Shown: positions 1-8,600 of the stretch, in pieces | How the letters are laid out: the number at the start of each line of letters is the position of its first letter | How positions within the stretch are numbered: the stretch's first letter is position 1 | Assembly: GCA_038063195.1 (NCBI GenBank) | Contig: JBBTVO010000027.1 | Coordinates: forward strand, 1 to 17,679 | Origin: JBBTVO01 sp038063195 | GTDB lineage: Bacteria; Patescibacteriota; Microgenomatia; Levybacterales; UBA12049 | Length of the DNA: 17,679 bases | Reading direction: 5' to 3' | Position numbers and translations under genes: made by a program | The notes under the pieces: generated by a model | The model's database searches: none | What the model was told of the DNA's origin: nothing | What the model saw: only the letters and a program-made list of their open reading frames with translations

Positions 1-1
1 A

Positions 2-190
2 AGGATAACGATTTTTTCCAAGAATCCCAACGATTTAGAATTAAATAACCATCCATTAAAAGATCCGTATCAAGGATGCAGAAGTATCAATATCACCGCA
101 GATTGGCGGGCGATTTATAAAGTAATACATGAAGAAGATTCTATTGCTTACTTTATTATTTTTGGAACACACGACCAATTATATAAATAA
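2..190 (+). CDS. YafQ/RelE-type mRNA interferase toxin, 3' part only
   Basis: This is the C-terminal 62 codons of a gene cut by the left window edge; frame 2 is open from base 2 to TAA at 188-190. The visible protein has an HPL motif (residues 17-19), a DW pair followed by IYK (34-40), and a C-terminal GTHDQLY (55-61). This order matches the end of YafQ-like type II toxins, which are ribosome-dependent endoribonucleases. E. coli YafQ, as I recall it, ends with DHPL, then PDW and IYK, then GTH and LF. The His that lies four residues before the DW Asp in E. coli YafQ appears to be Asn here (residue 30), while the HPL His and GTH His are kept. The antitoxin gene would normally lie just upstream, outside the window, so it cannot be assessed. 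The gene converges on the 83-residue gene at 241-492 with about 50 bases between them. Confidence 0.82.
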   Translation, partial: RITIFSKNPNDLELNNHPLKDPYQGCRSINITADWRAIYKVIHEEDSIAYFIIFGTHDQLYK

Positions 191-240
191 ACACCTCAAT
201 TAAATATATCAAACTGTATATTAGGGCTACAAGATGAGGA

Positions 241-492
241 TCAGGTAGGTAATCCGAGATGCACCTCAATTTTAGAAACTCTTTTTTCTATTTTTATATC
301 ATCCGAATTAAATATTCTTATAGCAACGTCAACAGTTTTCTCGATCTTCTTCACTCTTTTTTTGACATCCGTTAGGTCTTTTTTGACATCCGTTAGGTCT
401 TCTTTAAGACCCGTGAGATCTTTTTTGACAGACCCTAGTTTATCTTCAATTACACTTCCTATTTGAGTTAAGTCTAATTTTGTGAGAGCCAT
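241..492 (-). CDS. Small coiled-coil protein of unknown function
   Basis: This codes for 83 residues, ATG at 492-490 and TGA at 243-241. I do not recognise a named family. The middle (about residues 14-53) is an uninterrupted amphipathic helix with heptads of the type DLTDVKK and no Pro or Trp, followed by a second helical segment ending IEVHLGLPT. There is no signal peptide or membrane segment, so it is probably cytoplasmic and oligomeric. Two heptads are encoded by a near-perfect 21-bp tandem duplication. No Shine-Dalgarno sequence precedes the ATG, and a possible promoter sits so close that the transcript may be almost leaderless. It is the last of three minus-strand genes, 62 bases after the stop of the 257-residue gene. 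Possible roles (antitoxin-like, scaffold, adaptor) cannot be told apart from sequence. Confidence 0.65.
   Translation of the reverse strand: MALTKLDLTQIGSVIEDKLGSVKKDLTGLKEDLTDVKKDLTDVKKRVKKIEKTVDVAIRIFNSDDIKIEKRVSKIEVHLGLPT
364..405 (-). repeat. 21-bp tandem repeat encoding one coiled-coil heptad
   Basis: Two adjacent 21-bp units (364-384 and 385-405) begin GACATCCGTTAGGTCTT on the plus strand and differ at one position near the end. Twenty-one bases is seven codons, so each unit adds exactly one heptad (DLTDVKK register) to the coiled coil. A further, more diverged heptad follows at about 406-426. The protein appears to have grown by heptad-sized slippage or duplication. Confidence 0.85.
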
Positions 493-501
493 AAGATAAT
501 A

Positions 502-530
502 ATTATTCGATAATCTATTAAATTTTGCAA
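502..530 (-). promoter_or_regulatory. Possible promoter of the 83-residue gene
   Basis: On the minus strand, TTGCAA (plus 525-530) is followed after 17 bases by AATAAT (plus 502-507). The expected transcript start falls within a few bases of the ATG at 492, which would give a leaderless or near-leaderless mRNA. The region is AT-rich, so a chance match is possible. Confidence 0.35.
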
Positions 531-554
531 GAGCACAAAGTACATCAGTGGGGC

Positions 555-1328
555 TTACAAGATTAAGATCAGATAGGCGATGCCGACTCCAAGAAGTACT
601 ATGCCTGCTGTAAGAATTACATTAAGCACAATCCCAAGCTGGATTATCCTGGCTGCAAGCGGATTCCTTCCCAGTGCCTCAACACCCGTCCTTGCAATTC
701 TGCCGAAGTAAATAAAGCCCAGAATAAATGAAATTATCGTCACAAGAGCCGCGAGAATATAGCGAAGGGTCGTAAGAGGTGAAAGGAGAGGAGAGCCTGC
801 TACCGCTTTAATATTTTGAAGCAGATTGGTTCTGGTAGCTATGAACGTGGCATTATAGTGCGGATTTACCGAGACCATGATTTTGCCTATAGCATTCGGA
901 TTGCTATTGGTGTAGTCTTCCAGAGCTAGGCCTAAAACAAAGCCATTTGCATCCGCTTTCTCCCCGGCGCCGGGGATTTCTGAACTTGTGATAAGATCAT
1001 TCCGCTTAATAGGACCTTTAATGGTTGATACTCTGACTAATGTTTTTCCGGAATGAATTACAAGAGTGCTTTTCCCCGTAGTGTCCTTGAGATAGACGGC
1101 GGGATTGGCAGTCACAACTCCATAAACCGAAGGGTCGTAGGCATAAGTGCTGAGTTTATATCCCTTAGATGTTACAGTTATTATATCTCCGTCTTTTACG
1201 TTCTTATCAGAGACGGGGATGGGAAGTGCCAGACCGCCTGAAAGGTCCTGCGCAAATATAACACCGTTTTTCAAAAAAAAAGTCAGTAAAAAGACGGTTA
1301 GAATAGGCAAGAGTATTTTTTTTCTCAT
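555..1328 (-). CDS. Secreted/membrane protein with a beta-clip/chaperone-like domain and a C-terminal membrane hairpin
   Basis: This codes for 257 residues, ATG at 1328 and TAA at 557-555. Residues 1-26 form a signal peptide (MRKK, hydrophobic core, possible cut after VIFA). Residues about 44-156 are a beta-rich domain with GDI, GVV-NP, VRVS, GPI, SEIPG-G-KA and DY motifs. The same motifs in the same order occur near the C-terminus of the giant protein (16311-16722), so these are paralogous domains. The family resembles phage tail intramolecular-chaperone (Peptidase_G2-like) or SAF/beta-clip domains; I cannot choose between them. Two hydrophobic helices (about 188-207 and 229-256) flank a polar loop containing ALGRNP (218-223), reminiscent of the F-ATPase subunit c loop but without the helix-2 carboxylate. 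The expected topology is an extracytoplasmic domain with a membrane-embedded tail. It is the second minus-strand gene, after the Fic-like gene. No Shine-Dalgarno is seen. A role in assembling or anchoring the fibre is inference. Confidence 0.85.
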   Translation of the reverse strand: MRKKILLPILTVFLLTFFLKNGVIFAQDLSGGLALPIPVSDKNVKDGDIITVTSKGYKLSTYAYDPSVYGVVTANPAVYLKDTTGKSTLVIHSGKTLVRVSTIKGPIKRNDLITSSEIPGAGEKADANGFVLGLALEDYTNSNPNAIGKIMVSVNPHYNATFIATRTNLLQNIKAVAGSPLLSPLTTLRYILAALVTIISFILGFIYFGRIARTGVEALGRNPLAARIIQLGIVLNVILTAGIVLLGVGIAYLILIL

Positions 1329-1348
1329 GAGCAGGGTATGTATCTCTT

Positions 1349-1378
1349 ATAATATGGCACTTTGTCAATTAATGTCAA
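1349..1378 (-). promoter_or_regulatory. Sigma70-type promoter of the 257-residue gene
   Basis: On the minus strand a perfect TTGACA (plus 1373-1378) is followed after 18 bases by TATTAT (plus 1349-1354). Transcription would begin near 1342, leaving a 5' leader of only about 14 bases with no Shine-Dalgarno sequence before the ATG at 1328. The gene therefore probably has its own promoter rather than relying on read-through from the Fic-like gene. Confidence 0.6.
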
Positions 1379-1427
1379 ATTCAAGAGTTGATAGAGGTAG
1401 ATAAATAAGAAGAGTAAGGCATTTCAA

Positions 1428-1453
1428 CGTCGCACAATAGTTCTTGTACGACG
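1428..1453 (-). terminator. Hairpin downstream of the Fic-like gene
   Basis: Arms at 1428-1437 (CGTCGCACAA) and 1444-1453 (TTGTACGACG) pair at 9 of 10 positions around a 6-base loop. It begins 14 bases past the stop of the Fic-like gene in that gene's direction. No run of T follows on the minus strand, so it is not a classic intrinsic terminator. It may be a weak terminator, an mRNA-stabilising stem or a protein-binding dyad. Confidence 0.4.
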
Positions 1454-1467
1454 AATAGACTTGGAGA

Positions 1468-2424
1468 TTAAGCTCGGATATAGTAAACGGATCTCCCTTT
1501 TCCATGGGAGAGGAGAAGCCCTAGGGTAGTAAGTTTTGATAAATCTCTGGATGCCGTTATCTGAGAAATTTTGAAATGTTTTTGGACTTTTTTATTAGTG
1601 ATGGAGCTGTCCGGCTTATCCAATAAATTAAGAATAGCTTTTTGTCTGTCATTTAATTCCCATAAAGAATTTTCTTTGACAAAGAAATCCGGCGACCCGC
1701 TTATAATTTTTTTATAAACTTCATCAAGCTGGAGGATTATGCTGTTTGAGAAAAACTCCAGCCAGATTGTAACACTTGCTGCTTGAATCCCGTACTCCAC
1801 TGCATCCAAATAAGCTGCTTTATTTTCAGACCATGGTTCTTCAAATTCTATAAGCCCGCGGACATCGTATCCGTACTTATAAAGAAAAATATAAGACAAA
1901 AGTCTTGACAATTTATCATTATCATTTGAAAAAGGCCGAATTTTTTGAATTTCAATATTGGCTATTCCTGCTTGTATGATGGGATGTTCATCCTGTATTT
2001 GAACATAATTTAAAAGCTCTTCAATTTCAGAACGGGGAGCAACCAGCCGACCCTTACTAAATATATCATAAAGTATCAATATATCATTTAGTATTACTAG
2101 TTTTTTCGTAACAAGCCAATGCGCAGATATATGATCGAGTGCCTTTTTATAATTAATCACTTCTTTTTGCTCTGCAGTTTGGTTTTTCTTCTCTATTTGA
2201 GCGACTCCGCTATGGAGGTCTAGGATTTTGATAATCCCGGTTTTCTTCAAAGAGTTATCAGACAATCTTAAGGTTTGAAAAATTCTATTTATCACGCAGT
2301 CCCATCTTAGCTGTATTTCAAATTTTGAAGAAATTGGGGCAAGAAGAATTTCTCTTCTTAAAGTATCTGCTTTATGGAGATTATTTTTCAGAACTGATGA
2401 TAGATTATAGGAAATATTTATCAC
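1468..2424 (-). CDS. Fic-fold protein with degenerate active site and C-terminal winged helix (probable regulator)
   Basis: This codes for 318 residues from a GTG start (2424-2422); in-frame TGA and TAA lie just upstream and no internal Met offers an alternative. The layout is that of Fic proteins with a DNA-binding tail: a Fic N-terminal region (about 20-60), a segment with IEKK (77-80) where IEG is usual, the Fic core, and a winged helix-turn-helix (about 255-318). The Fic signature HPFxDGNGRxxR reads RPFSNDNDKLSR at 163-174. The catalytic His is Arg, the acidic residue is Asn, both Gly are Asp and the first Arg is Lys; the fold-defining Phe and last Arg remain. AMPylation is therefore unlikely, and a ligand-sensing or purely DNA-binding role is more likely (inference). 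The gene is transcribed divergently from the giant gene over operator-like repeats. No Shine-Dalgarno is visible, so the exact start is less certain than the gene. Confidence 0.85.
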   Translation of the reverse strand: MINISYNLSSVLKNNLHKADTLRREILLAPISSKFEIQLRWDCVINRIFQTLRLSDNSLKKTGIIKILDLHSGVAQIEKKNQTAEQKEVINYKKALDHISAHWLVTKKLVILNDILILYDIFSKGRLVAPRSEIEELLNYVQIQDEHPIIQAGIANIEIQKIRPFSNDNDKLSRLLSYIFLYKYGYDVRGLIEFEEPWSENKAAYLDAVEYGIQAASVTIWLEFFSNSIILQLDEVYKKIISGSPDFFVKENSLWELNDRQKAILNLLDKPDSSITNKKVQKHFKISQITASRDLSKLTTLGLLLSHGKGRSVYYIRA

Positions 2425-2438
2425 ACTTGAAATTTATC

Positions 2439-2449
2439 ATAATCTTATC
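2439..2449. promoter_or_regulatory. Operator-like site, copy 1 (inverted)
   Basis: ATAATCTTATC at 2439-2449 is the exact reverse complement of GATAAGATTAT at 2536-2546. It lies 15-25 bases upstream of the GTG start of the Fic-like gene, where a bound protein could block that gene's transcription or translation start. Confidence 0.5.
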
Positions 2450-2524
2450 ATCATAGCAAGAGATAATACTGTGAAAAAAATTTTGGAAAAGATTTAGAAT
2501 ATTAGCCTCAAATAAAAAAATCTT

Positions 2525-2546
2525 GATAAGATTGCGATAAGATTAT
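2525..2546. promoter_or_regulatory. Operator-like site, tandem copies 2 and 3
   Basis: GATAAGATT occurs at 2525-2533 and again at 2536-2544. The starts are 11 bases apart, about one helical turn, so two protein subunits would sit on the same face of the DNA. The pair ends 9 bases before the -35 element of the giant gene. A related sequence (TAATCTTAGA, the inverted orientation) lies at 2594-2603. The obvious candidates to bind are the Fic/winged-helix protein and the MerR-type domain of the giant protein. Confidence 0.5.
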
Positions 2547-2554
2547 CTTCCCAC

Positions 2555-2586
2555 TTGACATATTTTCACATATATGTAGTAATAAT
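2555..2586 (+). promoter_or_regulatory. MerR-type promoter of the giant surface-protein gene
   Basis: A perfect TTGACA (-35, 2555-2560) is followed by AATAAT (-10, 2581-2586) with a 20-base spacer; a poorer -10 (TAATAA, 2580-2585) gives 19. The spacer holds a perfect palindrome, ACATATATGT (2568-2577), flanked symmetrically by TATT (2561-2564) and AATA (2581-2584). Overlong 19-20-base spacers with a dyad between -35 and -10 are the hallmark of promoters controlled by MerR-family activators, and the gene downstream starts with a MerR-type domain. The AT-rich context means other -10 choices exist (TATAAT at 2592-2597 has no -35 at normal distance). Confidence 0.5.
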
Positions 2587-2657
2587 ATATATATAATCTT
2601 AGACAAACTTGGACACTAAGCTCAATAATGTCTAACTTTTAAATATAAAACCTGCCC

Positions 2658-5600
2658 ATGAATAATTTCTTAACAATCCAACAAGCTGCAAGCCTCCTGG
2701 GTGTATCCACTAAGACCCTGCGCCGCTGGGAAGCAAAAGGAATCCTTATCCCTCAGAGAACCGCAGGTAATCAGAGAAGATACACCAATTCTCAAATAGA
2801 GAATTATCTGTCAAAAAAGAATGGTGTATCTGAAGTAAAACGGGATTCTCAAGCTGCCTCGCAGGAAACAGCTCTTGCAGATTCTGACTCGAAAACTCCA
2901 AGCTTAACCGAACACACGCCAGCCCCAAATTCAGACTATTGGAACGAAGAGCTGGTAAAAAGCATTACGAATTTCAAAAAAGGGGCCCTGACTGCAGCTT
3001 TCATAATGGTTTTTGTGGTAATTTCAGCTCTGGCTTTTGCGACAATGAAATCTGCCGGATTTGATAAAGACAGTCTGACCAAAGTCCTCTCCGCCGTGGG
3101 TATTGGAGGAGGAAAAACGCAAGAGCCTCAATATACTGAATTAGCAGGTTCTGAGGCAAGAGCAGTTTTGGGAATTGGCGATAAACCGACAGATCTTTTG
3201 TTCGGAGTAAATACTCCAAGCGAATTTGCTCAGAATGTTAATTTCCTAGATACGATAAGAGCCGCCGGCATCGCGACTCTCTCAGGCGGGATAATTACAG
3301 AAAATCAGAATATCGATGCAGGAACAGGGGAATTGACCGCGTCAAACGTATTGTACGGAGTTGTCGCAGGAGCTGGAATAGAGGTAAGTACGGGGCAGAC
3401 GCCCACGATTACCAATACCGGAGTATTGTCCGTTGGTGGTAAAACAGGAGCTGTTGCCTTAACTGCGGGAACAGGTATATCAATTTCAGGAACTACAATT
3501 ACAAATTCAATTACTGCCGGATCGACATTTAAAAATATTATAGTCGGCTCCTCAACAATAACAGCAGGCAGCAGCAGTGATACTTTAACTTTTGCGGCAG
3601 GTACAGGCCTTAGTATAGCAGCGGATACGAGCAGTAAAACTGTTACGGTTTCACCAAACGGAACGACAGTCAGTTCGGCAGCTTGTGTAACATCTCTGAA
3701 TGGAATTGTTACCGGTACTAGTGTATGTCAGCTTGGTACAGAACAGTGGGTAGTGTCGAATGGAACTTTGTATCCCGGACAAGGCACCTTGGATGTTTTG
3801 ATAGGCGGAACCCCTTCGAACGGCACTGGATCCGCAAATTTTGCCTTTATAAACAATAATGTAGGAACGCCGACATTCCAGATAAACGGAAATTCAGTCC
3901 TGACAAGTACAACTTTGCTTCCTGCTGTTGCGACTTCATCGCTTACCAGCGTGGGGACAATTACATCTGGTACATGGCAAGGGACTCCAGTAGCAACTAC
4001 ATCCGGAGGGACAGGGAATACGGCATGGCTCACGGGAGATCTGGTATACGCAAGCGCCGCAAATACATTATCAAGACTTCCCATCGGGGCCTCAAGTTAT
4101 GTGCTTTCCGTATCCGGTGGAGTACCTACGTGGGTTGCAGCCAGTGGAGCGGGAGGAATTTGTACCGACTGTGTTTTGAATGATCCCTCAACGGCCGCTA
4201 TAAATACAATTACGCCTACAGTTGCCGTGGTTCCGCTGACCCTTCGTCCATTTAGTTCGGGATCAGCTCATATTTTTGATATCCAGTCAAACGGCGGGGG
4301 AACAACCTATGCATATGTTGATATCAATGGTAACTTTAATTTCCCAAGCTCCAACCTATACTTCGCAGGAGGAACTCTCTATAACATAGACACGAGTGGC
4401 AACTTCCGTTCTGCTATTGATAAAAGCAATAAAGTAGAAACAGGATTTGTAAATGGAAACATAATATCAACAGGATCAGGTACTCTTACTCTTGGAGCAG
4501 GAAAAACTCTTACAGTTAGTAATACGCTGACACTTGCCGGGGGGGATAGTAAAACCCTTAATATCGGATCAAACAGCCTTACTTTCACGACTTCAGCCGA
4601 CACAACTCTCACGCTTCCAACCTCTGGAACTGTCTGTGTGGACACAAACAACTGCGGTTATGCACTTGGTACCAACTATTGGAAGACAACTGCAGTAGCC
4701 GGTGCTATTACTCCAATCAACTCAACTCTTGATCTTCTTGTTGGTGGGGATGCAACGACTTCTTCTAAGTTTGCATTTATGAATGTCGCAGGTTCTCTTA
4801 TTCCTGTAGCATCTATTTCAGCTCAAAATGCAGGAGGACAGGCTCTTGCGCTTTCGGGAGACGGAAGCATACAGTCTCTTCGAAACAATAGTCTGACTCT
4901 TGGAGGTACTACTACAGGAGATGTATTGATACAGCCAAACTCTGACACAGGTGATTACTTTAAGTTCCAAAGCGATAATACTAACCTTACACTTTCAACT
5001 ACAGATGGAAGCAATCTCACTATCACTCCAGCCGGACTTCTTAACCTTAACTCTACAGGAGATATGACCCTTGATTCCTCAACAGACATAATCCTTGATG
5101 CCGATGGGGCAGATGTAATCTTCAAAGACGCAGGGACAACATTTGCCACATTTACCAACTCAGCAACAGACCTTACCATTACAACTGGCGGAGGAAACAT
5201 TCTCTCAGCAAGTGCTTTAAATATCGGAGGAGCAGCCGCCGCCGCATACAATTACTTTGCTTCTGATATATCAGGTGTTTCAACTCCAGACGGAGTAGCA
5301 GACTTATACATACAAGATGAACTAGAGGTAGATGGTACTACAAGATTTAACAATGTAACTTACACATGGCCAAGCTCTGATGCTGCAGGATCGGGTTATC
5401 CTCTGACTTCAAACGGAGCAGGTACTCTCTCATGGACTGATCCAGCAACTCTTGGGACTAATTATTGGGATAGGACAAACGGAGCTTTATATCCTAAGAT
5501 TGCTTCGGTACATGATCTTCTCATAGGCGGAACAACAACAGCATCTGCAAAGTTTGCAGTACTTAATATTAACTCAGGAACTCCTACTGCATCTGTTTCT

Positions 5601-8600
5601 GCAACCGGAGTTACTGATAGACCTGGTGTATATATGTCAGGGACAGGAACTATATCCTCCCTTAATAAAGGAACTCTAACACTTGGCGGATCTGATACGG
5701 GGAATATAGTACTTGCCCCAGGCGGGGTCACTGCCTTAACAGTTCAAGGTGCCAATCTTATAGCCGCTGGAACGTTGACTGGCTTAACAGGTTTAACAGT
5801 TGCATCCGGCACTGTTTCTCTTCCCGCAGGACAGATTGATAATGTTGAACTTGCTAATTCTTCAGTTACCATAAACACTGCAGGACCTCTGGGTGGAGGA
5901 GGATCATTATCATTGGGGGGAACTCTAAGCCTAACTTGTTCTACTTGTGCAACTGGCACCAACTACTTTAAAACTACCTCAGATGGTAAAGCACTAACTC
6001 CAATAAACTCAACTCTTGATCTTCTTGTTGGTGGGGATTCTACATCCGCTGCTAAGTTTGCTTTCATAAATACTTCAGGAAGCCTTACTCCTACAGCATC
6101 AATTTCTGCAAACTCAGGAAATAATGCAACTTTCCTCACTGGTTTGGGAAATCTTGGTACCACTAATGCCCAGACCCTGACTCTTGGCGGTTCATCAACA
6201 GGAAATGTAGTCCTCTCAGGAAGAAGCGGAGCAAACAATGGTATTATCTTCTCAGGTTATGGAACAGGCATTCTTCACAGCAACTCATCAGGAGTCTTAA
6301 CCTCTTCAGCAGTAAATCTTGCAGGCGGATCATCAGAAGTCACAGGGACCTTGCCAGTGGGAAACGGAGGAACTGGACAAACAACGTTTGGCGGCACAAA
6401 CACAATACTTTATACAACAACTGCAGACAATCTTTCGTCTATTGCCACTGGGAACACAGGTGCGCTAGTTACATCAAGCACAGGTGTTCCATCTATTACA
6501 ACATCCACTGGAGCAAACCAAATACTCAGAGTTAATAGTGCAGGGACTGCTGTAGGCTTTGGTTCTATTGACCTTTCAGCCTCAGGAGCTGTAGGCACAA
6601 GTGTTCTCCCCATTGCAAACGGAGGAACCAACAAAGCCCTTACTCTCTCAAACGGTGGAATAGTATGGAGTGATGCAGACTCTTTTGAGATCTTAGCTGC
6701 TAATGCATCTTCCAACAAGTGTCTACTCTCTGGTGGCGCAGGAACTCCATCATGGGGAGACTGTACCCTGGGTGGAGGTACTAACTACTTCAAAACCACA
6801 TCTGATGGTAAAGCACTAACACCAATAAACTCTACTCTTGATCTTTTGATAGGTGGGGATAGTACTGCTTCGGCAAAATTTTCCGTAAGCAACATTGCAG
6901 GTATTCTTACCCCCGTCGCATCACTTTCTGCTAATACCGCAAGCGGAGGAAGCGGAGCAGGTTTGGTACTTGATGGATCAGGAAGTATCCAAACTCTTAT
7001 CGGTAGAACATTATCTTTGGGCGGAAATAGCACAGGAAATATTCTACTAAACAGCGACGGCAATGACAGAGTAGGTATAGGTACTACCAATCCTACCGCA
7101 TTATTCTCAGTAGGCTCAGCATCGCCGTTTACTGTAACGAATACAGGTGCAGTAGCTGGGTTAACTTTCAATGGTAATACTATTACAGCAAGCACTGGTA
7201 CTCTTACTTTGGCAGCAGGGAAAACAGCACAGTTTGCTGATGCCTTCACAACATCAGGAACAAACCCCCTCACTCTTACAACCACAGCATCAACCAATGT
7301 AACACTTCCTGTAACAGGAACCCTTCTTACTAATACCGCAGCTGCTAACCAGACTATTACCTCAACTCAGAATACAGGAACAGTCTTTGGAATTACTGAT
7401 TCAACAAATCTGGCAGGAGCAATCATAGGACTTGATGTGACGCTTTCTCCTTCAAGCGGAGGAGGAAACAATCAAAAAGGAATTGCTCTTAATGTGAGCT
7501 GTGGAGCAACTTGCGGAACTCTCTATGATATTTACGGAACAACCGGCAGCTGGTTTATCTTAAATGATGGACGGGCCAATTTTGCCTCAGTAACTCCTAC
7601 CGGTACAACCGGAGGATTCGGATGGCTTCAGAGAAATAGCGGCGCATTATCTCCAGCAAATATCTCAGACGATCTGCTTCTTGGGGGAATTTCTACGACT
7701 TCTGCAAGAATAGGATTTACAGGAATTGCGGCTGGCAATACGCCGACCGCAACTCTTTCTGCCACAACCACAGGTTTGGTTTTAGGAGCCGGAGGTACGA
7801 TTCAATCACTGCAAAATGCAACCCTAACTCTCGGAGGAAATACTACGGGAAATATAGTTCTTAAACCAAATAACGGAACTGGAGGATTTATCGATGCTCA
7901 GGGCACAATTAAAACTGCTACATGGAACGGAGCTACGGTAGGACAGGCTTATGGAGGAACAAGTTTTTCAAGCTATTCTTCCGGAGATACAATCTATGCA
8001 AATGCTTCAAGTAATTTAACCAAGCTTCCTATTGGTTCGCAGGATCAGGTTCTTGTAGTAGATAGCGTAACGCTTCTTCCTAAGTGGGGAACAATACTTG
8101 GAGGTCCTACTGCAACATGTACAAACTGTGTAATAACCAATCCAACTAATACTTATACCAACATAATTGCGGCATCAGCATCCGGGGCAATTCCGCTCAC
8201 TGTTAGGCCACACAGCTCAGGGTCAACTGATGCATTTCATATAGAAAACTCAACAGGAAGTACAAATTATTTTGTGGTAAGCGGTTCTGGAGTCATAACT
8301 ACAGGTACCTGGAACGGAACTGCAATAGGAGCAACTTATGGAGGGACTGGTCAATCTGTTTATGCTGTGGGAGATCTTCTTTATGCAGATACGACTACTA
8401 GTTTGGCAAAGCGCCCCATTGGATCTACCAATCAAGTTCTCGCTGTTTCAGCAGGGGGTCTTCCGGTTTGGGCAACTGTATCAGGATCGGGGGGTCTTTG
8501 TTCTGACTGTGTAATAACGGGTCCGACTACAACTCTTACCAACAGGATCTCTGCGTCTGCATCGGGTACAATTGCTCTTACTCTTCAGGCTCCTTCTGAT

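Larger units (their letters stand above)
3969..8471 (+). repeat. Third module family: tail-fibre-like GGTG repeat
   Basis: Clear copies at 3969-4133, 7917-8087 and 8304-8471 have (G/A)TWxG, GGT, a GDxxYA strand, (R/K)xPIG, VLxV and a closing P-x-W. A partial copy begins at 10659, and shorter GGTG relatives lie near 6357 and 6618. The pattern is common in phage tail fibre and long adhesin stalks. The first and third copies are followed by a CxDC pair (about 4162 and 8500), and a CTNC pair follows the second. Confidence 0.72.

Noticed and set aside
241..492. Antitoxin partner of the YafQ-like toxin at 2-190
   Set aside because: It is on the opposite strand and downstream, whereas such antitoxins usually precede the toxin in the same operon; its sequence lacks a ribbon-helix-helix or other DNA-binding motif.
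1053..1404. Plus-strand open frames at 1053-1241 and 1147-1404
   Set aside because: They lie opposite the signal peptide and beta domain of the well-supported 257-residue gene, and their products show no domain.
1903..1938. Active AMPylating Fic toxin
   Set aside because: The catalytic His and the metal- and phosphate-binding residues of the Fic signature are replaced.
2592..2597. Perfect TATAAT as the -10 of the giant gene
   Set aside because: No acceptable -35 lies 16-20 bases upstream (2569-2574 is CATATA); TTGACA at 2555 is 31 bases away. The AATAAT at 2581 fits better, though a mapped start could reverse this.
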